Shown here piece by piece: positions 1-9,674 of a stretch of DNA of 64,000 nt (the first letter of the stretch is position 1; each line of letters starts with the position of its first letter). The stretch covers positions 62,001 to 126,000 of the forward strand of contig NZ_CP053346.1 in the NCBI RefSeq assembly GCF_013113735.1, given 5' to 3'. A program made the position numbers and the translations under genes. The stretch is from Sphingomonas sp. AP4-R1. GTDB lineage: Bacteria > Pseudomonadota > Alphaproteobacteria > Sphingomonadales > Sphingomonadaceae. The notes beneath the pieces are model-generated. The model saw nothing but the letters and a program-made list of their open reading frames with translations. It searched no databases and had not been told where the DNA came from.

Positions 1-3000
1 GGGGTCGGCTGACCCGCTTGCTTTCGGATGGCAATCTCCGTTCGGACAAGGGCGATTGCCTGCTCAGGCTGGACGATCTGCTCGGCTATTCCGAAAGCTT
101 GCTGCTGATCGTGCTGCCCGAAAGCAGCCGCCGCGACGGCGAGGGGATCGCACGCAAGACGCCCACCATCCTGCCGGAAGACGAGGATGATTCCCTTCCC
201 GCACAAGCGAGCATCCAGCCTCTTGAAGCCGGAAGGGGTTCACGCAGAGACGCAGAGACGCAGAGAGAAAAAGAAGAAAAAGAGGCAGCACCTGGCGATG
301 AGGCTCACGCCTCCCTCTCTGCGCCTCTGCGTCTCCGCGTGAACACTCCTTCTCCCCGCCCTCGCGGGAATGATGACAGCAAGCACGGCAACGTCGTTCC
401 CTTTCCCTCTCGCCTGCGGGAGGAGATCGAGGGGCGGACAGCACCAGCGGAAGGGCGCAAGACAGCCAATGTCGGAAGCCCACCTCCGGCCCCTCCCGCA
501 AGCGGGAGCGGAGCCCTGCGGCGCACCCTCGAAACGCTCCGCGCCGCCTGCCCCGATCGCGTCTGGCTCGCGCTCCCCGCCACCGCTTCGGGAACAGACG
601 TCCGCCGTCGCGCGCGCCTGCTCGCCCTCGCGCGCGAAGCCGGCGTGCCCCCGCTCGCCACCACCGACGCGCTCTACGCCACGCGCGAGGAGCGGCCGCT
701 GCAGGATGTGCTCACCTGCATCCGCCTCGGCGTCACGATCGCGCAGGCGGGGCGCCGGCTGGAGGCCAATGCCGAGCGCCACCTGAAATCCGCCGCGGAG
801 ATGGCCCATCTCTACCGCGATTGCCCGCAGGCGATCGCCGAGACGACGCGCCTGCTCGCCCGCATCGCCTTCGATCTCGCCCAGTTAAAATACGAATATC
901 CGCACGAGCCCGTGCCCGAGGGCTGGAAACCGCAGAAATGGCTCCAGCACCTCGTCGTCACCGCCGCACGCACATTATGGGGTGCAGGAAAAACGCCCCC
1001 CAAAGCCCTCCGGATGCTGCGCGAGGAATTCCGGCTCATCCGGAAGATGGGCTATGCCTATTACTTCCTCACCGTCCACGATGTGGTGCAATTCGCCCGC
1101 GAACAGGATCCGCCGATCCTCTGCCAGGGGCGCGGATCGGCCGCCAATTCGATGGTCTGCTACCTGCTCGGCGTCACCCCGATCGATCCGGCCGCGAACA
1201 ACCTGCTCTTCTCGCGCTTCCTGTCCGAGGAACGCAGCGAGCCGCCCGATATCGATGTCGATTTCGAGCATGAGCGGCGCGAGGAGGTGATGCAGTACAT
1301 CTACCGCCGCTACGGCCGCCACCGTGCCGGCATCGTCGCGACGGTGATCCATTATCGCTCGCGTTCGGCCGTGCGCGAGGTGGGCAAGGCTCTCGGCCTC
1401 ACCGACGACGTCACCTCCCGCCTCGTCTCGACCGTGTGGGGCAGCTATTCCAGCCGGATGGAGGAGGAACGGTTTCACGAAACCGGCTTCCGCCTCGACA
1501 ATCCCGAGATCGCACGGCTCAACCATTTCGTCGGACGCCTGCTGGAAGCGCCCTTCCCACGCCATCTCTCGCAGCATGTCGGCGGCTTCGTGCTGACCGA
1601 GGACCGGCTCGACGAGACCGTGCCGATCCATCACGCGGCGATGGAGGATCGCACCTTCGTCGAATGGGACAAGGACGATATCGACGCGCTCGGCCTGATG
1701 AAGGTGGATATCCTCGCGCTCGGCATGCTCACCTGCATCCGCAAGGCGTTCGATCTGATCCGCGATCATGACGGCACCGATCATTCGCTGCGCGACATCC
1801 CCAGGGAGCAGCCCGATGTTTATGCCATGCTACAGAAGGGCGACAGCATCGGCCTGTTCCAGGTGGAAAGCCGCGCACAGATGAACATGCTGCCGAGGCT
1901 CAAGCCCAAGGAGCTTTACGACCTCGTGATTCAGGTTGCGATCGTCCGGCCCGGGCCGATCCAGGGCAACATGGTCCACCCCTATCTGCGCCGCCGGCAG
2001 GGGATTGAAAAATGGAGCTTCCCCGCACCGTCCCCGCCGCATCCGGCGGACGAGCTTCACGATATTCTGGGCAAGACGCTCGGCGTCCCGCTCTTTCAGG
2101 AGCAGGCGATGAAGCTCGCGATCGTCGCGGCCGAATTTTCGCCTGTGGATGCCAACAAGTTCCGCCGCGCCATGGCCACCTTCCGCAACGTCGGCACGAT
2201 GCCCGAATTCGAGGAGAAGATGGTCGGCGGCATGACGAAGCGTGGCTATACGGAGGAATTCGCGCAACGCTGCTTCAGCCAGATCAAGGGCTTCGGCAGC
2301 TATGGTTTCCCCGAAAGCCACGCGCAGAGTTTCGCGATCCTCGTCTATGCCTCGGCCTATCTGAAGCGCCGTCACCCCGCCGCCTTCTGTGCGGCCCTGC
2401 TCAATTCGCAGCCGATGGGCTTCTACGCCCCCGCCCAGATCGTGCGCGACGCGCGCGAACATGGGGTGGAGGTGTGCCCGATCGACGTGACGGCCAGCGG
2501 TTGGGACAATCGGCTGGAGGTGGGCGCGAAGGGACCGGCGGTGCGGCTGGGCTTCCGCCAGATCGACGGCTTCAAGGAGGAATGGGCGAAAGCGGTGGAA
2601 GAGGCCTTGTTCCTCCCCATCGCAGATGGGGAGGGGGACCATTTGCGCCAGCAAATGGTGGAGGGGAAAAGCCCAGCGCCGGGATATTGCCCCTCCACCG
2701 CCTTCGGCGGTCCCTCTCCCCCCGCGCCGCGCGGGGAGGATGTCGTCGAACGCCTCGCCCGCCTCATTCCCGCCCGTGCATTGCGCCTGCTGGCCGATGC
2801 GGATGCGTTCCGCTCGCTCGAGCTCGGCCGGCGCGACGCGCTGTGGGAGGTGCGCCGCACGCCGCACGATGCGCTCCCCCTCTTCGCCGCCGCCAAGGCG
2901 CGCGAACTGGCCGAGGAGACCGACGCGCAGCTGCCCGCCATGCCGCTGTCGGAGGAGGTCGCGGCCGATTATCAGATGACGCGCCTGTCGCTGAAGCAGC

Positions 3001-3473
3001 ATCCGATGGCCTTCCTGCGCGGCCTGTTCCGTGACGAAGGGATCCTCAGCGCAGCCGAACTGGCGGCCCTCCCCGATGGCCGCGCCGCGCGCATGGCGGG
3101 GGTCGTCCTCGTCCGCCAGCGCCCCGGCGAGGGCAAGGCGATCTTCGTCACGCTGGAGGATGAGACGGGCGTCACCAACGTGCTGCTCTGGGCCGCCGAT
3201 TTCGAGAAACAGCGCGCCGCCGTCATGGCCTCGCGCCTGATGGAGGTACGGGGCGTCGTCCAGAAGAGCGAGGAGGGAGTCGTGCATCTGATGACCACGC
3301 AGGTCGTCGATCGCACGGCCGAGCTGGACCGCCTCTCGGCCGATCACCAGACGAGACCTCTGCTCTCCCGCGCGGATGAATTCGCGCACCCCCAGCATCC
3401 GCGCAAAAAGGGCGCGGAACGGCGCCATCCGCGTAACGTGCGCGTCCTTCCGCCGTCGCGGGATTTCCATTGA
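1..3473 (+). CDS. dnaE2: Error-prone DNA polymerase DnaE2 (5' end outside window)
   Basis: C-family polymerase of the ImuA-ImuB-DnaE2 mutasome, which carries out SOS-induced mutagenic translesion synthesis. The reading frame is open from base 3, so the N-terminal PHP part lies upstream. The visible N-terminus (NLRSDKGDCLLRLDDLLGY) is the PHP segment typical of DnaE2. Palm-domain acidic motifs are present as PPDIDVDFEHERR and, further on, MKVDILALGML. The end (RNVRVLPPSRDFH) is the usual DnaE2 terminus, preceded by an OB-fold region. Two segments have no place in the family. One, roughly residues 40-165, is encoded by a composite of inverted repeats (bases ~150-520). The other, around residue 870, is encoded by bases ~2614-2740. 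Both keep the frame, so the gene looks intact but carries low-complexity inserts. imuA and imuB are expected just upstream. Identification is firm; activity with the inserts is unknown. Confidence 0.95.
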   Translation, partial: GRLTRLLSDGNLRSDKGDCLLRLDDLLGYSESLLLIVLPESSRRDGEGIARKTPTILPEDEDDSLPAQASIQPLEAGRGSRRDAETQREKEEKEAAPGDEAHASLSAPLRLRVNTPSPRPRGNDDSKHGNVVPFPSRLREEIEGRTAPAEGRKTANVGSPPPAPPASGSGALRRTLETLRAACPDRVWLALPATASGTDVRRRARLLALAREAGVPPLATTDALYATREERPLQDVLTCIRLGVTIAQAGRRLEANAERHLKSAAEMAHLYRDCPQAIAETTRLLARIAFDLAQLKYEYPHEPVPEGWKPQKWLQHLVVTAARTLWGAGKTPPKALRMLREEFRLIRKMGYAYYFLTVHDVVQFAREQDPPILCQGRGSAANSMVCYLLGVTPIDPAANNLLFSRFLSEERSEPPDIDVDFEHERREEVMQYIYRRYGRHRAGIVATVIHYRSRSAVREVGKALGLTDDVTSRLVSTVWGSYSSRMEEERFHETGFRLDNPEIARLNHFVGRLLEAPFPRHLSQHVGGFVLTEDRLDETVPIHHAAMEDRTFVEWDKDDIDALGLMKVDILALGMLTCIRKAFDLIRDHDGTDHSLRDIPREQPDVYAMLQKGDSIGLFQVESRAQMNMLPRLKPKELYDLVIQVAIVRPGPIQGNMVHPYLRRRQGIEKWSFPAPSPPHPADELHDILGKTLGVPLFQEQAMKLAIVAAEFSPVDANKFRRAMATFRNVGTMPEFEEKMVGGMTKRGYTEEFAQRCFSQIKGFGSYGFPESHAQSFAILVYASAYLKRRHPAAFCAALLNSQPMGFYAPAQIVRDAREHGVEVCPIDVTASGWDNRLEVGAKGPAVRLGFRQIDGFKEEWAKAVEEALFLPIADGEGDHLRQQMVEGKSPAPGYCPSTAFGGPSPPAPRGEDVVERLARLIPARALRLLADADAFRSLELGRRDALWEVRRTPHDALPLFAAAKARELAEETDAQLPAMPLSEEVAADYQMTRLSLKQHPMAFLRGLFRDEGILSAAELAALPDGRAARMAGVVLVRQRPGEGKAIFVTLEDETGVTNVLLWAADFEKQRAAVMASRLMEVRGVVQKSEEGVVHLMTTQVVDRTAELDRLSADHQTRPLLSRADEFAHPQHPRKKGAERRHPRNVRVLPPSRDFH
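239..343. repeat. Inverted repeat inserted in frame in dnaE2
   Basis: Arms at 239-267 and 315-343 are 29 nt long and complementary except for two positions. They are built on the unit CGCAGAGACGCAGAG. The element sits inside the dnaE2 coding sequence and is read through as an Arg/Glu-rich stretch followed by a Leu/Arg-rich one. More repeat-like sequence follows to about base 520: a CGCGGGAATGA core resembling the palindrome at 63161-63230, then a CCTCCCGCAAGCGGGAG hairpin. Confidence 0.85.
2614..2740. repeat. Second in-frame repeat cluster in dnaE2
   Basis: Several small hairpins lie together: CCCCATC/GATGGGG (2615-2631), ACCATTTGC/GCAAATGGT (2639-2660) and ACCGCC/GGCGGT (2698-2712). A C/G-rich palindrome follows. 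The block matches no conserved part of DnaE2 and is translated in frame. Confidence 0.7.
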
Positions 3474-3515
3474 AAGGCTGTTTGGGGATGCGCCTGTCGG
3501 CGCATGGCGGCACCG

Positions 3516-3579
3516 GCCCGCTCCCCCACCCGGCCTCCCAGCGGCAGTATCTTATGGGAGGCCGGGTGGGGGAGCGGGC
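3516..3579. repeat. 25-bp perfect inverted repeat after dnaE2
   Basis: Arms 3516-3540 and 3555-3579 are perfectly complementary over 25 nt, with a 14-nt loop. Three more pairs follow beyond a single mismatch. It lies 42 bases after the dnaE2 stop and could end transcription as a stem, but no T-run follows, so it is better read as an extragenic repeat. A smaller hairpin (AAATGCGC/GCGCATTT) follows near 3594. The rest of 3474-3700 has no gene. Confidence 0.8.
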
Positions 3580-3700
3580 TGGTGCGGCCTCGAAATGCGC
3601 TTCCGCGCATTTCGCAAACAGGCACTCGGGACGCGACCAATTGAGAGCCCTATCAGCCCGGATTGGATGAATTTTTAACCAAGACAGGCTAACAAAAGCC

Positions 3701-5188
3701 ATGGTTAACGACAGCGTAGAAGCCGAGCGCCTCGCCACGCTCGCCGCCCTGCAGATCCTGGATACGCCCCCCGAGCGCGAGTTTGACGAGATCGTCACGC
3801 TGGCCCGCGATCTGCTCGGCGCGGAAACCGCGCTCATCTCGCTCGTCGACGATCATCGCCAGTGGTTCAAGGCCAAGGAAGGCCTGGATGCGCGGCAGAC
3901 TCCGCGCGAATATGCATTCTGCGCCCATGCCATCCAGCAGGAAGACATCTTCCTGATTCCCGATGCGATGCGCGACGATCGCTTCGTCACCAATCCGCTC
4001 GTCACCGGCGCGCCCAACATCCGTTTCTATGCGGGCATGCCGATCCGCGCCAAACATCCCACCTGCGAGGAGCGCCTGCCGATCGGCACGCTCTGCGTGC
4101 TGGGGCCCGAGCCGCGCAGCCTCGCTTTCTTCGAGGAGCGCACCCTGCGCGCGCTCGCCCGCATCACCGAGGCATTGATCGAGGCGCGCGCCACCGCGAT
4201 CGGCGCCACGCGCCTCGCGATCGAATATCAGGCGGCGCTCGAAAAGCTCGATCGTTCGCACCGCCTGTTCGCCCAGGCCGAGCGGCTCGCCAATATCGGC
4301 GCGTGGCGGCTGACGCTGGCCGACAACCAGCTGGTCTGGTCCGATCAGACCTATGCGATCTACGGCCTTCCGCCCGACCAGTCCCCTTCTCTCGAAACCG
4401 CGATCGCCCACTATCCGCCGCATGCGCGCGCCCAGATCGAGGAAGCCGTCGCACACACGATCAAAACCGGCCAGGCACTCGATGTCGAGGCCGATTTCTT
4501 CACCGCGCAGGGCGAGGCCCGCCGCGTCCGCAGTATGGGCGAACTGGAATATAAGGATGGCGAGGCGATCGCCCTCGTCGGCGTGTTTCAGGACATCACC
4601 GCGCGTTACCGGATGGAGCAGACGCTGCGCGATATCGCGGAGACGGACGAGCTGACCCGCATCGCCAGCCGCAGCCACTTCATCGCTTTTTTCGACGCCC
4701 GCATCGCCGAGGCGCGCGCGAACGGCACGCCGCTCGCCGTGCTGCTGATCGATCTGGATCACTTCAAGGAGGTGAACGATCGCTGCGGCCATGCGGCGGG
4801 CGACGATCTGCTGCGCCTGATCGCCAAGCGGCTGCGCGCGCCCTATCTGGAAACGAGCTTCGCGGCGCGGCTGGGCGGCGACGAATTCGTGATGGTGATC
4901 ACCGATCCGGAGGCGCTGGCCGATCTGCCGAACCTGCTGCGGCGGATGCTGGCCGATCTGCGCCATACCGTCACGCGCGCGGGGCTCGCCATCCGGGTTT
5001 CGGCCACGATCGGCGCGGCCTGGCTGGGGGAGGGCGTCGACACGCGCGGCGTGCTGCTGGAGCGCGCCGACGAGGCGCTCTACGACGCCAAGGAACGCCA
5101 GCGCGGCGCGGCGATGATCGCCGGGCATGACGAACTGATCCACCCCGTCCGCCGCGCCCAGACCGATCGGATGCGCGCCCTCGGGTAA
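3701..5188 (+). CDS. GAF-PAS-GGDEF diguanylate cyclase
   Basis: Predicted cytoplasmic sensor that makes cyclic di-GMP from two GTP. The 495 residues start with a GAF domain (about 10-165; LDTPPEREFDEI is typical of GAF-GGDEF proteins), then a linker helix, a PAS domain (about 185-300, ending GVFQDITARYRMEQ), and a GGDEF domain (about 320-475). The active-site loop is intact (RLGGDEF), as is the metal/nucleotide segment IDLDHFKEVND. The RxxD product-inhibition site normally found five residues before GGDEF is absent, so feedback inhibition through an I-site is not expected. There are no membrane segments and no EAL domain. It stands alone between dnaE2 and the tRNA gene. Confidence 0.93.
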   Translation: MVNDSVEAERLATLAALQILDTPPEREFDEIVTLARDLLGAETALISLVDDHRQWFKAKEGLDARQTPREYAFCAHAIQQEDIFLIPDAMRDDRFVTNPLVTGAPNIRFYAGMPIRAKHPTCEERLPIGTLCVLGPEPRSLAFFEERTLRALARITEALIEARATAIGATRLAIEYQAALEKLDRSHRLFAQAERLANIGAWRLTLADNQLVWSDQTYAIYGLPPDQSPSLETAIAHYPPHARAQIEEAVAHTIKTGQALDVEADFFTAQGEARRVRSMGELEYKDGEAIALVGVFQDITARYRMEQTLRDIAETDELTRIASRSHFIAFFDARIAEARANGTPLAVLLIDLDHFKEVNDRCGHAAGDDLLRLIAKRLRAPYLETSFAARLGGDEFVMVITDPEALADLPNLLRRMLADLRHTVTRAGLAIRVSATIGAAWLGEGVDTRGVLLERADEALYDAKERQRGAAMIAGHDELIHPVRRAQTDRMRALG

Positions 5189-5249
5189 CCCTTATCTCAA
5201 CGCGGCGCTTGCACTCATCGTAGCCAACCCATAAGGCGCGGCCCGACCT

Positions 5250-5326
<77 letters not shown>

Positions 5327-5435
5327 CTTTATCGCTTTTTGCGAAGGAAATCCGCCTCTTAGCATGGGCTCGGCCGGTGTGTTGGAAACATAATCCACGC
5401 ACATAACGCCAGCACATGCGGAAAGGCGAAGACCT

Positions 5436-7457
5436 ATGTGCCGCATCCCCTATGCCGACCGAATTGACGGCCGGTATGTGTTCCGCCGCCGCATTCATTT
5501 CCGAAATCTTATCTCCAAGCCCGTAACCATCGCGTTGCGAACCGCCGATCCCAAGGCGGCCCGGAGGCGTGCCGCCATGTTGTCGGCCTGCTTCGTGATC
5601 GTGAAGGCGAAGGTTGAACGCATGCTGGAGACAGGCCCCGCGCTGACGGGGCAACAGATCGACGAGATTTTCCGGCTGGCGCTTGAGGAAGAGCTCAACA
5701 GCCTGCTGGACGACGCCTACAAGAACGCGCCTTGGTCCGACGCTGTGACGGATGTCGCCGCAGAGATCGCTGCGGCATGCCGAAACCTTCGGCGACCGAA
5801 CCGACCGCTGAGTCCAGCCACGTCATGGCGTGAGGGTCCGCCCGATCCGGGCGAGTACCAACACCTGGACGGGGCGGATTTCTACGCCGCCCAGATTCTT
5901 GCCAACCTCGGCGACGACCGTGTGGCCGCCATTTTGCGAGCCGTCGGCGCGCCGGTGCATTCCGGAAACCTTGAGCCGGCCCGAACCCACATCATTCGTG
6001 GCATGGGCAGGGGCGCGGAATTGGCGCAGCGAGCTTTTGACGACAAGATTTGCGGGGCGCCCGTTCCCGCCGCCGCCCTGACCGCCGAACTCGGTCCGAG
6101 GATGGTCAGCGCGGTGCAGAACGTCCAGCCCCCTATGGCGGTGGCATTAACACCAACCGTTCCCGGTGAACAGGATTGCCAGTTTCTGCTTCACGACAAG
6201 CGACGCTTCAGCGAGATCATCGAGGAGGTGCTGGCAGAGCTGAAACGAAAGGGAATTTGGAAACGCGACCTGTCGCAATCGCGTCGAATTATGCAGACCT
6301 TCGCCTGGATCACCGGCGACAAAATGCTGGGCGATTATAACCACCTCGACGTCGCCAAATTCCAGAATGGGATACTGCGACTTCCAAAGGGGTTCCGTTT
6401 CGGAACCTTGACGAAAGGAGCCATGACGCGCCCGTTCGCCGAGGTTGTGGCCAAGCTGCCAGAGCCGAAGGACTCTCAAAAGCGCCACCTCAAGACGCTC
6501 AATCGTGACCTCAGCGTGATGCAGACCGTGTCGAAGCACCTTGAGATGGGTAGCTGGAAGGGGCGACACTCCGAGGCGCTCGTGCTCAATTTCGGCAAGT
6601 CCCGGGTGAGGATAAAGCGAGGCGGCAACGCGCGTCCCCCGTGGACGAAGGGGCATATCGCCTGCCTATTTCAATCACCTATCTACACAGGCAACGATGG
6701 CGCTCTGCGGCGATTGAAGAACGACGCCAGAAATCCGGTCATCTGGCACGATGCGGCCTATTTCGCGCCGCTGATCTGGTATTACAGCGCGGCCTGCCGC
6801 GAGGAAATCTGCGGCCTTGAACTACAGGACGTCATCCTCGACCATGAGACGCCTCATTTTCACATCCGAGATAATCTGACGCGAGGCCGAGATGGCGAGA
6901 AGGCCGGCGAGAAGACCGAAGCTCGCAACCGCCTTCTACCCATCCCATCAGAAGTGATGCGACTGGGTTTCGCGGATTACGTGCGGGCCATCGCCAAGGA
7001 AAAGCACGTCGCCCTTTTCCCCGAATTATATGCGACCGCGGAAAAGCGCGGCGGCGCGTTTTTCTATGATCGGGCTTGGCAGCACATGGTCGGATACATC
7101 GCCGACCGCATGCCTTTGCCGGAACCGATCAACGGCAAGGGTGCAGATATCCACTCGCTCCGCTCTCTGTTCAGCAGTTTTTACGAGGTCGACGGGGTCA
7201 ATGAAATCCTGCGAGCCGACGTGATGGGGCATTCCAGGCGGGGGACGAACGCGGAAAACTATTCGCAAAGAGAGAGAACCGAGGGTCAAGAGGTCATTCT
7301 GAAAGAACGACTTGAGTTCATGAAGCGCTACGTTCCGGAAATCTCCAAGCACCTTGATCCCAGTCCAATCCGACTTCTGCCACTGAATCAACGATCCCGG
7401 GTGGGGTCATCCCGTATCCGACAGGTGCGCAGTGACGCGGGGAAGAAGCAGCGCTGA
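5436..7457 (+). CDS. Site-specific tyrosine recombinase (island integrase)
   Basis: Catalyses integration and excision of the island at tRNA-Pro. The 673 residues begin with a short N-terminal domain ([21 protein letters not shown]) like the N-terminus of many proteobacterial island integrases. A central SAM-like DNA-binding region follows, then the catalytic domain from about 420. The active-site set is visible: Arg about 455 ([12 protein letters not shown]), a Lys region near 493, H573-S-L-R576, His 599 in MGHS, and nucleophile Tyr 609 in ENYSQ. ATG at 5436 has an AAAGG about 10 bases upstream. The length and N-terminal extension fit the large island-integrase class rather than XerC/D. It is convergent with the minus-strand genes that follow. 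Confidence 0.93.
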   Translation: MCRIPYADRIDGRYVFRRRIHFRNLISKPVTIALRTADPKAARRRAAMLSACFVIVKAKVERMLETGPALTGQQIDEIFRLALEEELNSLLDDAYKNAPWSDAVTDVAAEIAAACRNLRRPNRPLSPATSWREGPPDPGEYQHLDGADFYAAQILANLGDDRVAAILRAVGAPVHSGNLEPARTHIIRGMGRGAELAQRAFDDKICGAPVPAAALTAELGPRMVSAVQNVQPPMAVALTPTVPGEQDCQFLLHDKRRFSEIIEEVLAELKRKGIWKRDLSQSRRIMQTFAWITGDKMLGDYNHLDVAKFQNGILRLPKGFRFGTLTKGAMTRPFAEVVAKLPEPKDSQKRHLKTLNRDLSVMQTVSKHLEMGSWKGRHSEALVLNFGKSRVRIKRGGNARPPWTKGHIACLFQSPIYTGNDGALRRLKNDARNPVIWHDAAYFAPLIWYYSAACREEICGLELQDVILDHETPHFHIRDNLTRGRDGEKAGEKTEARNRLLPIPSEVMRLGFADYVRAIAKEKHVALFPELYATAEKRGGAFFYDRAWQHMVGYIADRMPLPEPINGKGADIHSLRSLFSSFYEVDGVNEILRADVMGHSRRGTNAENYSQRERTEGQEVILKERLEFMKRYVPEISKHLDPSPIRLLPLNQRSRVGSSRIRQVRSDAGKKQR

Positions 7458-7515
7458 CAATGATGGTGATGCGGCGGAGCCCCGCCGCATCACCCTTCGC
7501 CTTCTGTCTCTCGAA

Positions 7516-8235
7516 TTAGCCGAATCCGGGCCAACGGTCGTTGACCGTGAATCCCGCGCTCTCGATGTCCCGCAGGTTCGCGCAGCGCCGCCGCCAGGCA
7601 AACTCCATTCTTTTCTGTTGCGCCCAACTGGCGATCCAGTTCGGATGGCGGCGGCCACGCCGATAATCATGGCGCCAGTGCCTGCCAGTGACGATCAGGT
7701 GGGCGTGCGGCGGGATGATCCAGTCGCCATCTCCGCCTTCTAAAGCGTGGATCGCCCACGCCACCGCCGCTCCCTTTGCGACGAACTGCGACTGGACGAA
7801 GCCCTCCACCATCCAGCGCCAATTCTCCGGGCGGTTGTGCTTCGGAATCTCCATCATGACGTGCCAGCCTGCCAGATCGGCGGGGTTACCCGACGCAACC
7901 GTCACCTGGTCTGCCTCCTCCCAAATCTGATACGGATTGGTCACAGCCCAGAGCGGCGCGGTCGCGGGAAGCGCGAGGCCTGCCGCTTTCAATTCGCACC
8001 GTCGTTCGGCGAAGCGCGCCGGCATCGGACCGAACCTGTCGACCGGCGCGCTGTCGCGCCAGATGTAAGCGACGTTGGCGGTCATCGTTCGATACGCAGG
8101 GACGCGCCCGACATATCGCCATTCCTCGGATACCGGACGGATTTTGAAATCCGGCCATTCGGTGCGCGAAATCGCGCGCGGCCGGACGACGAATTCGCGC
8201 CGGGCGGCCTTCAGTTGTTCGTGATCGATGAACAT
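7516..8235 (-). CDS. MobA/MobL-like relaxase-fold protein, short
   Basis: 239 residues. The segment FVQSQFVAKGAAVAWAIHA, followed by PPHAHLIVTG, matches the core of MobA/MobL relaxases, where the HxH carries metal-binding histidines. An N-terminal VAYIWRDSAP corresponds to the family's early VAYR motif. Full relaxases usually run several hundred residues further with helicase or primase domains. Here the protein ends soon after the histidines, so it may be truncated or a compact mobilisation nickase. Start at 8235 is chosen for GGAG eight bases upstream; the frame extends 33 bases further without a better start. It leads the leftward end of a four-gene minus-strand block. Confidence 0.65.
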   Translation of the reverse strand: MFIDHEQLKAARREFVVRPRAISRTEWPDFKIRPVSEEWRYVGRVPAYRTMTANVAYIWRDSAPVDRFGPMPARFAERRCELKAAGLALPATAPLWAVTNPYQIWEEADQVTVASGNPADLAGWHVMMEIPKHNRPENWRWMVEGFVQSQFVAKGAAVAWAIHALEGGDGDWIIPPHAHLIVTGRHWRHDYRRGRRHPNWIASWAQQKRMEFAWRRRCANLRDIESAGFTVNDRWPGFG

Positions 8236-8310
8236 TCTTGTCTCCGGAAACGCCGACGCCGCCCACAAGGGGCGGCGTCAGAGGGGTTCATGCGGTGCAG
8301 ACGGTGGCGC

Positions 8311-8847
8311 TCAGGCGGCGACCCTTAGGTTCGCGAGATCATGGGCATCGCGACAGGTGTCCCCCAGCTTGATGAACTTGCCGTCGACCACCTCGAGATC
8401 GGCCAGTGCCGCCGCCATTTTGCGCAGCCGCTGCCATGCGACCTGCTCGCCGCGCGGGATGAGATGTCGCGCCGGCAGCTTGTGGCTGACGAGCTGATTG
8501 CGCTCGTCGATCCGCCATCTTTTGTCGCCGTGGAGCATTTCGAGCGGCGCCTTGTCGCCCGCCGCGAACAGGCGGGCGTTAGGTAGCCAATGGACGCGGT
8601 CGATGCCCAGCAAGGCCATTCCGAATTCTAACGGCTCGGTCGCCTCGAGGTCGGCAAAGGTGAGATGGACGAAATCGCGCTGCGCCTCGAGCGCGACGGT
8701 CGCAAGATGCAGATCCTTCTCGCCGTCTCGCGGACCGCTAGAGGAAAATGAAACCGTGTGTCGCGCCGGCTTCCCGATCGGATAGCCGAGCAAGATTGCC
8801 AGGGCGAAAGACCATGACTGACCGGTTTTGATGTAGGGATGCGTCAT
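8311..8847 (-). CDS. Island protein of unknown function
   Basis: 178 residues, family not recognised. Start at 8847 has a clear AAGGAG eight bases upstream, which supports a real gene. The N-terminus (MTHPYIKTGQSWSFALAILL) is a short polar head followed by a hydrophobic patch too weak for a confident membrane helix. The remainder is mixed and Leu/Ala-rich, with a basic C-terminal third. It lies between the Mob-like gene and another unknown gene on the same strand with gaps of about 75-80 bases, so co-transcription is plausible. Confidence 0.6.
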   Translation of the reverse strand: MTHPYIKTGQSWSFALAILLGYPIGKPARHTVSFSSSGPRDGEKDLHLATVALEAQRDFVHLTFADLEATEPLEFGMALLGIDRVHWLPNARLFAAGDKAPLEMLHGDKRWRIDERNQLVSHKLPARHLIPRGEQVAWQRLRKMAAALADLEVVDGKFIKLGDTCRDAHDLANLRVAA

Positions 8848-8927
8848 CTCGTACTCCTTTTGATGGACGGCCTCTCGGCCGGGGATTTTTCCGCTCACCT
8901 GCGGTTCCCGCTTTCTCTGGCTGAAGA

Positions 8928-9578
8928 TTAGGACCTGCTGCCGGTGGGGGTGACGACCCGCATCCGCCTGCGCCGCCGCATCCAGTCATCCGTGGCAGCC
9001 TCGGCACCGATGCCGGCGAGCCCCGCTGTGCGGACGAATACACGCCAGATCGCCAGCGCCTCGTCGGCGAGATCGTGGCCGAGTTGATCGGTGTCGCCGG
9101 TGGCCCAGGCGCTGAGGACGCTTTCGCGATCGAGATACGGCGATCGGATCGCCATCTCCTCTGCCACCGCCGTCAGCGGCGGCGCCCCGGCACCACCGCG
9201 GGGGAGGCTCAGATCGACAACACCGCCCCGCAACAGCCGGTGCAGACGAGCGAGAAAGTGATGCGCGACGACCGGCGGTGCGGTCTCGGCTGCGTCGAGC
9301 AGCAGCGGCACCAGAGCGTGATCGACGTTCCAGCCGATCAGTATCGCGTCCGCCGGCAAAAGATCGGCAGCCCATTCCAGCAGCGGTGCCTCGGATTCTC
9401 CGGCCAGGACCATCCGGCGGTGAAGAGCGAAGCGCCACCGCTCGAAATCATACTGCGTTGCGACGAAGAGGGAGAGGCCGACGAGTTGCCGCCCCGCCGG
9501 GTAGGTGCCGCCAGCCGATGGCGGGATCGCCACCATGACAGCGGTCATGGCGACATAGGTTGTGACGTTCATTTTCAT
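8928..9578 (-). CDS. Unknown protein with DnaQ-like exonuclease traits
   Basis: 216 residues. The stretch ADAILIGWNVDHALVPLLLDA resembles exonuclease motif II of DnaQ-fold 3'-5' exonucleases (usually GWNV/GHNV plus Asp). A late YLDRESVLSAWATGDTDQLGHDLADEALAIW ordering suggests a degenerate motif III region. No clear DxE motif I is seen at the N-terminus, so catalytic activity is doubtful. Start 9578 has GAGGA upstream; a second ATG follows two codons later. The next gene upstream is a recognisable PolB-type exonuclease, and the two may be related in function. Confidence 0.5.
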   Translation of the reverse strand: MKMNVTTYVAMTAVMVAIPPSAGGTYPAGRQLVGLSLFVATQYDFERWRFALHRRMVLAGESEAPLLEWAADLLPADAILIGWNVDHALVPLLLDAAETAPPVVAHHFLARLHRLLRGGVVDLSLPRGGAGAPPLTAVAEEMAIRSPYLDRESVLSAWATGDTDQLGHDLADEALAIWRVFVRTAGLAGIGAEAATDDWMRRRRRMRVVTPTGSRS

Positions 9579-9674
9579 ATTGTCCTCAGGACGCACGCCG
9601 CCGCGCCGCCGTTTGACGGCGACGTTGCGGCGATGGTGATGTTGGAGGTGAAGCCGGGCAGCCGCCCGGATAGG

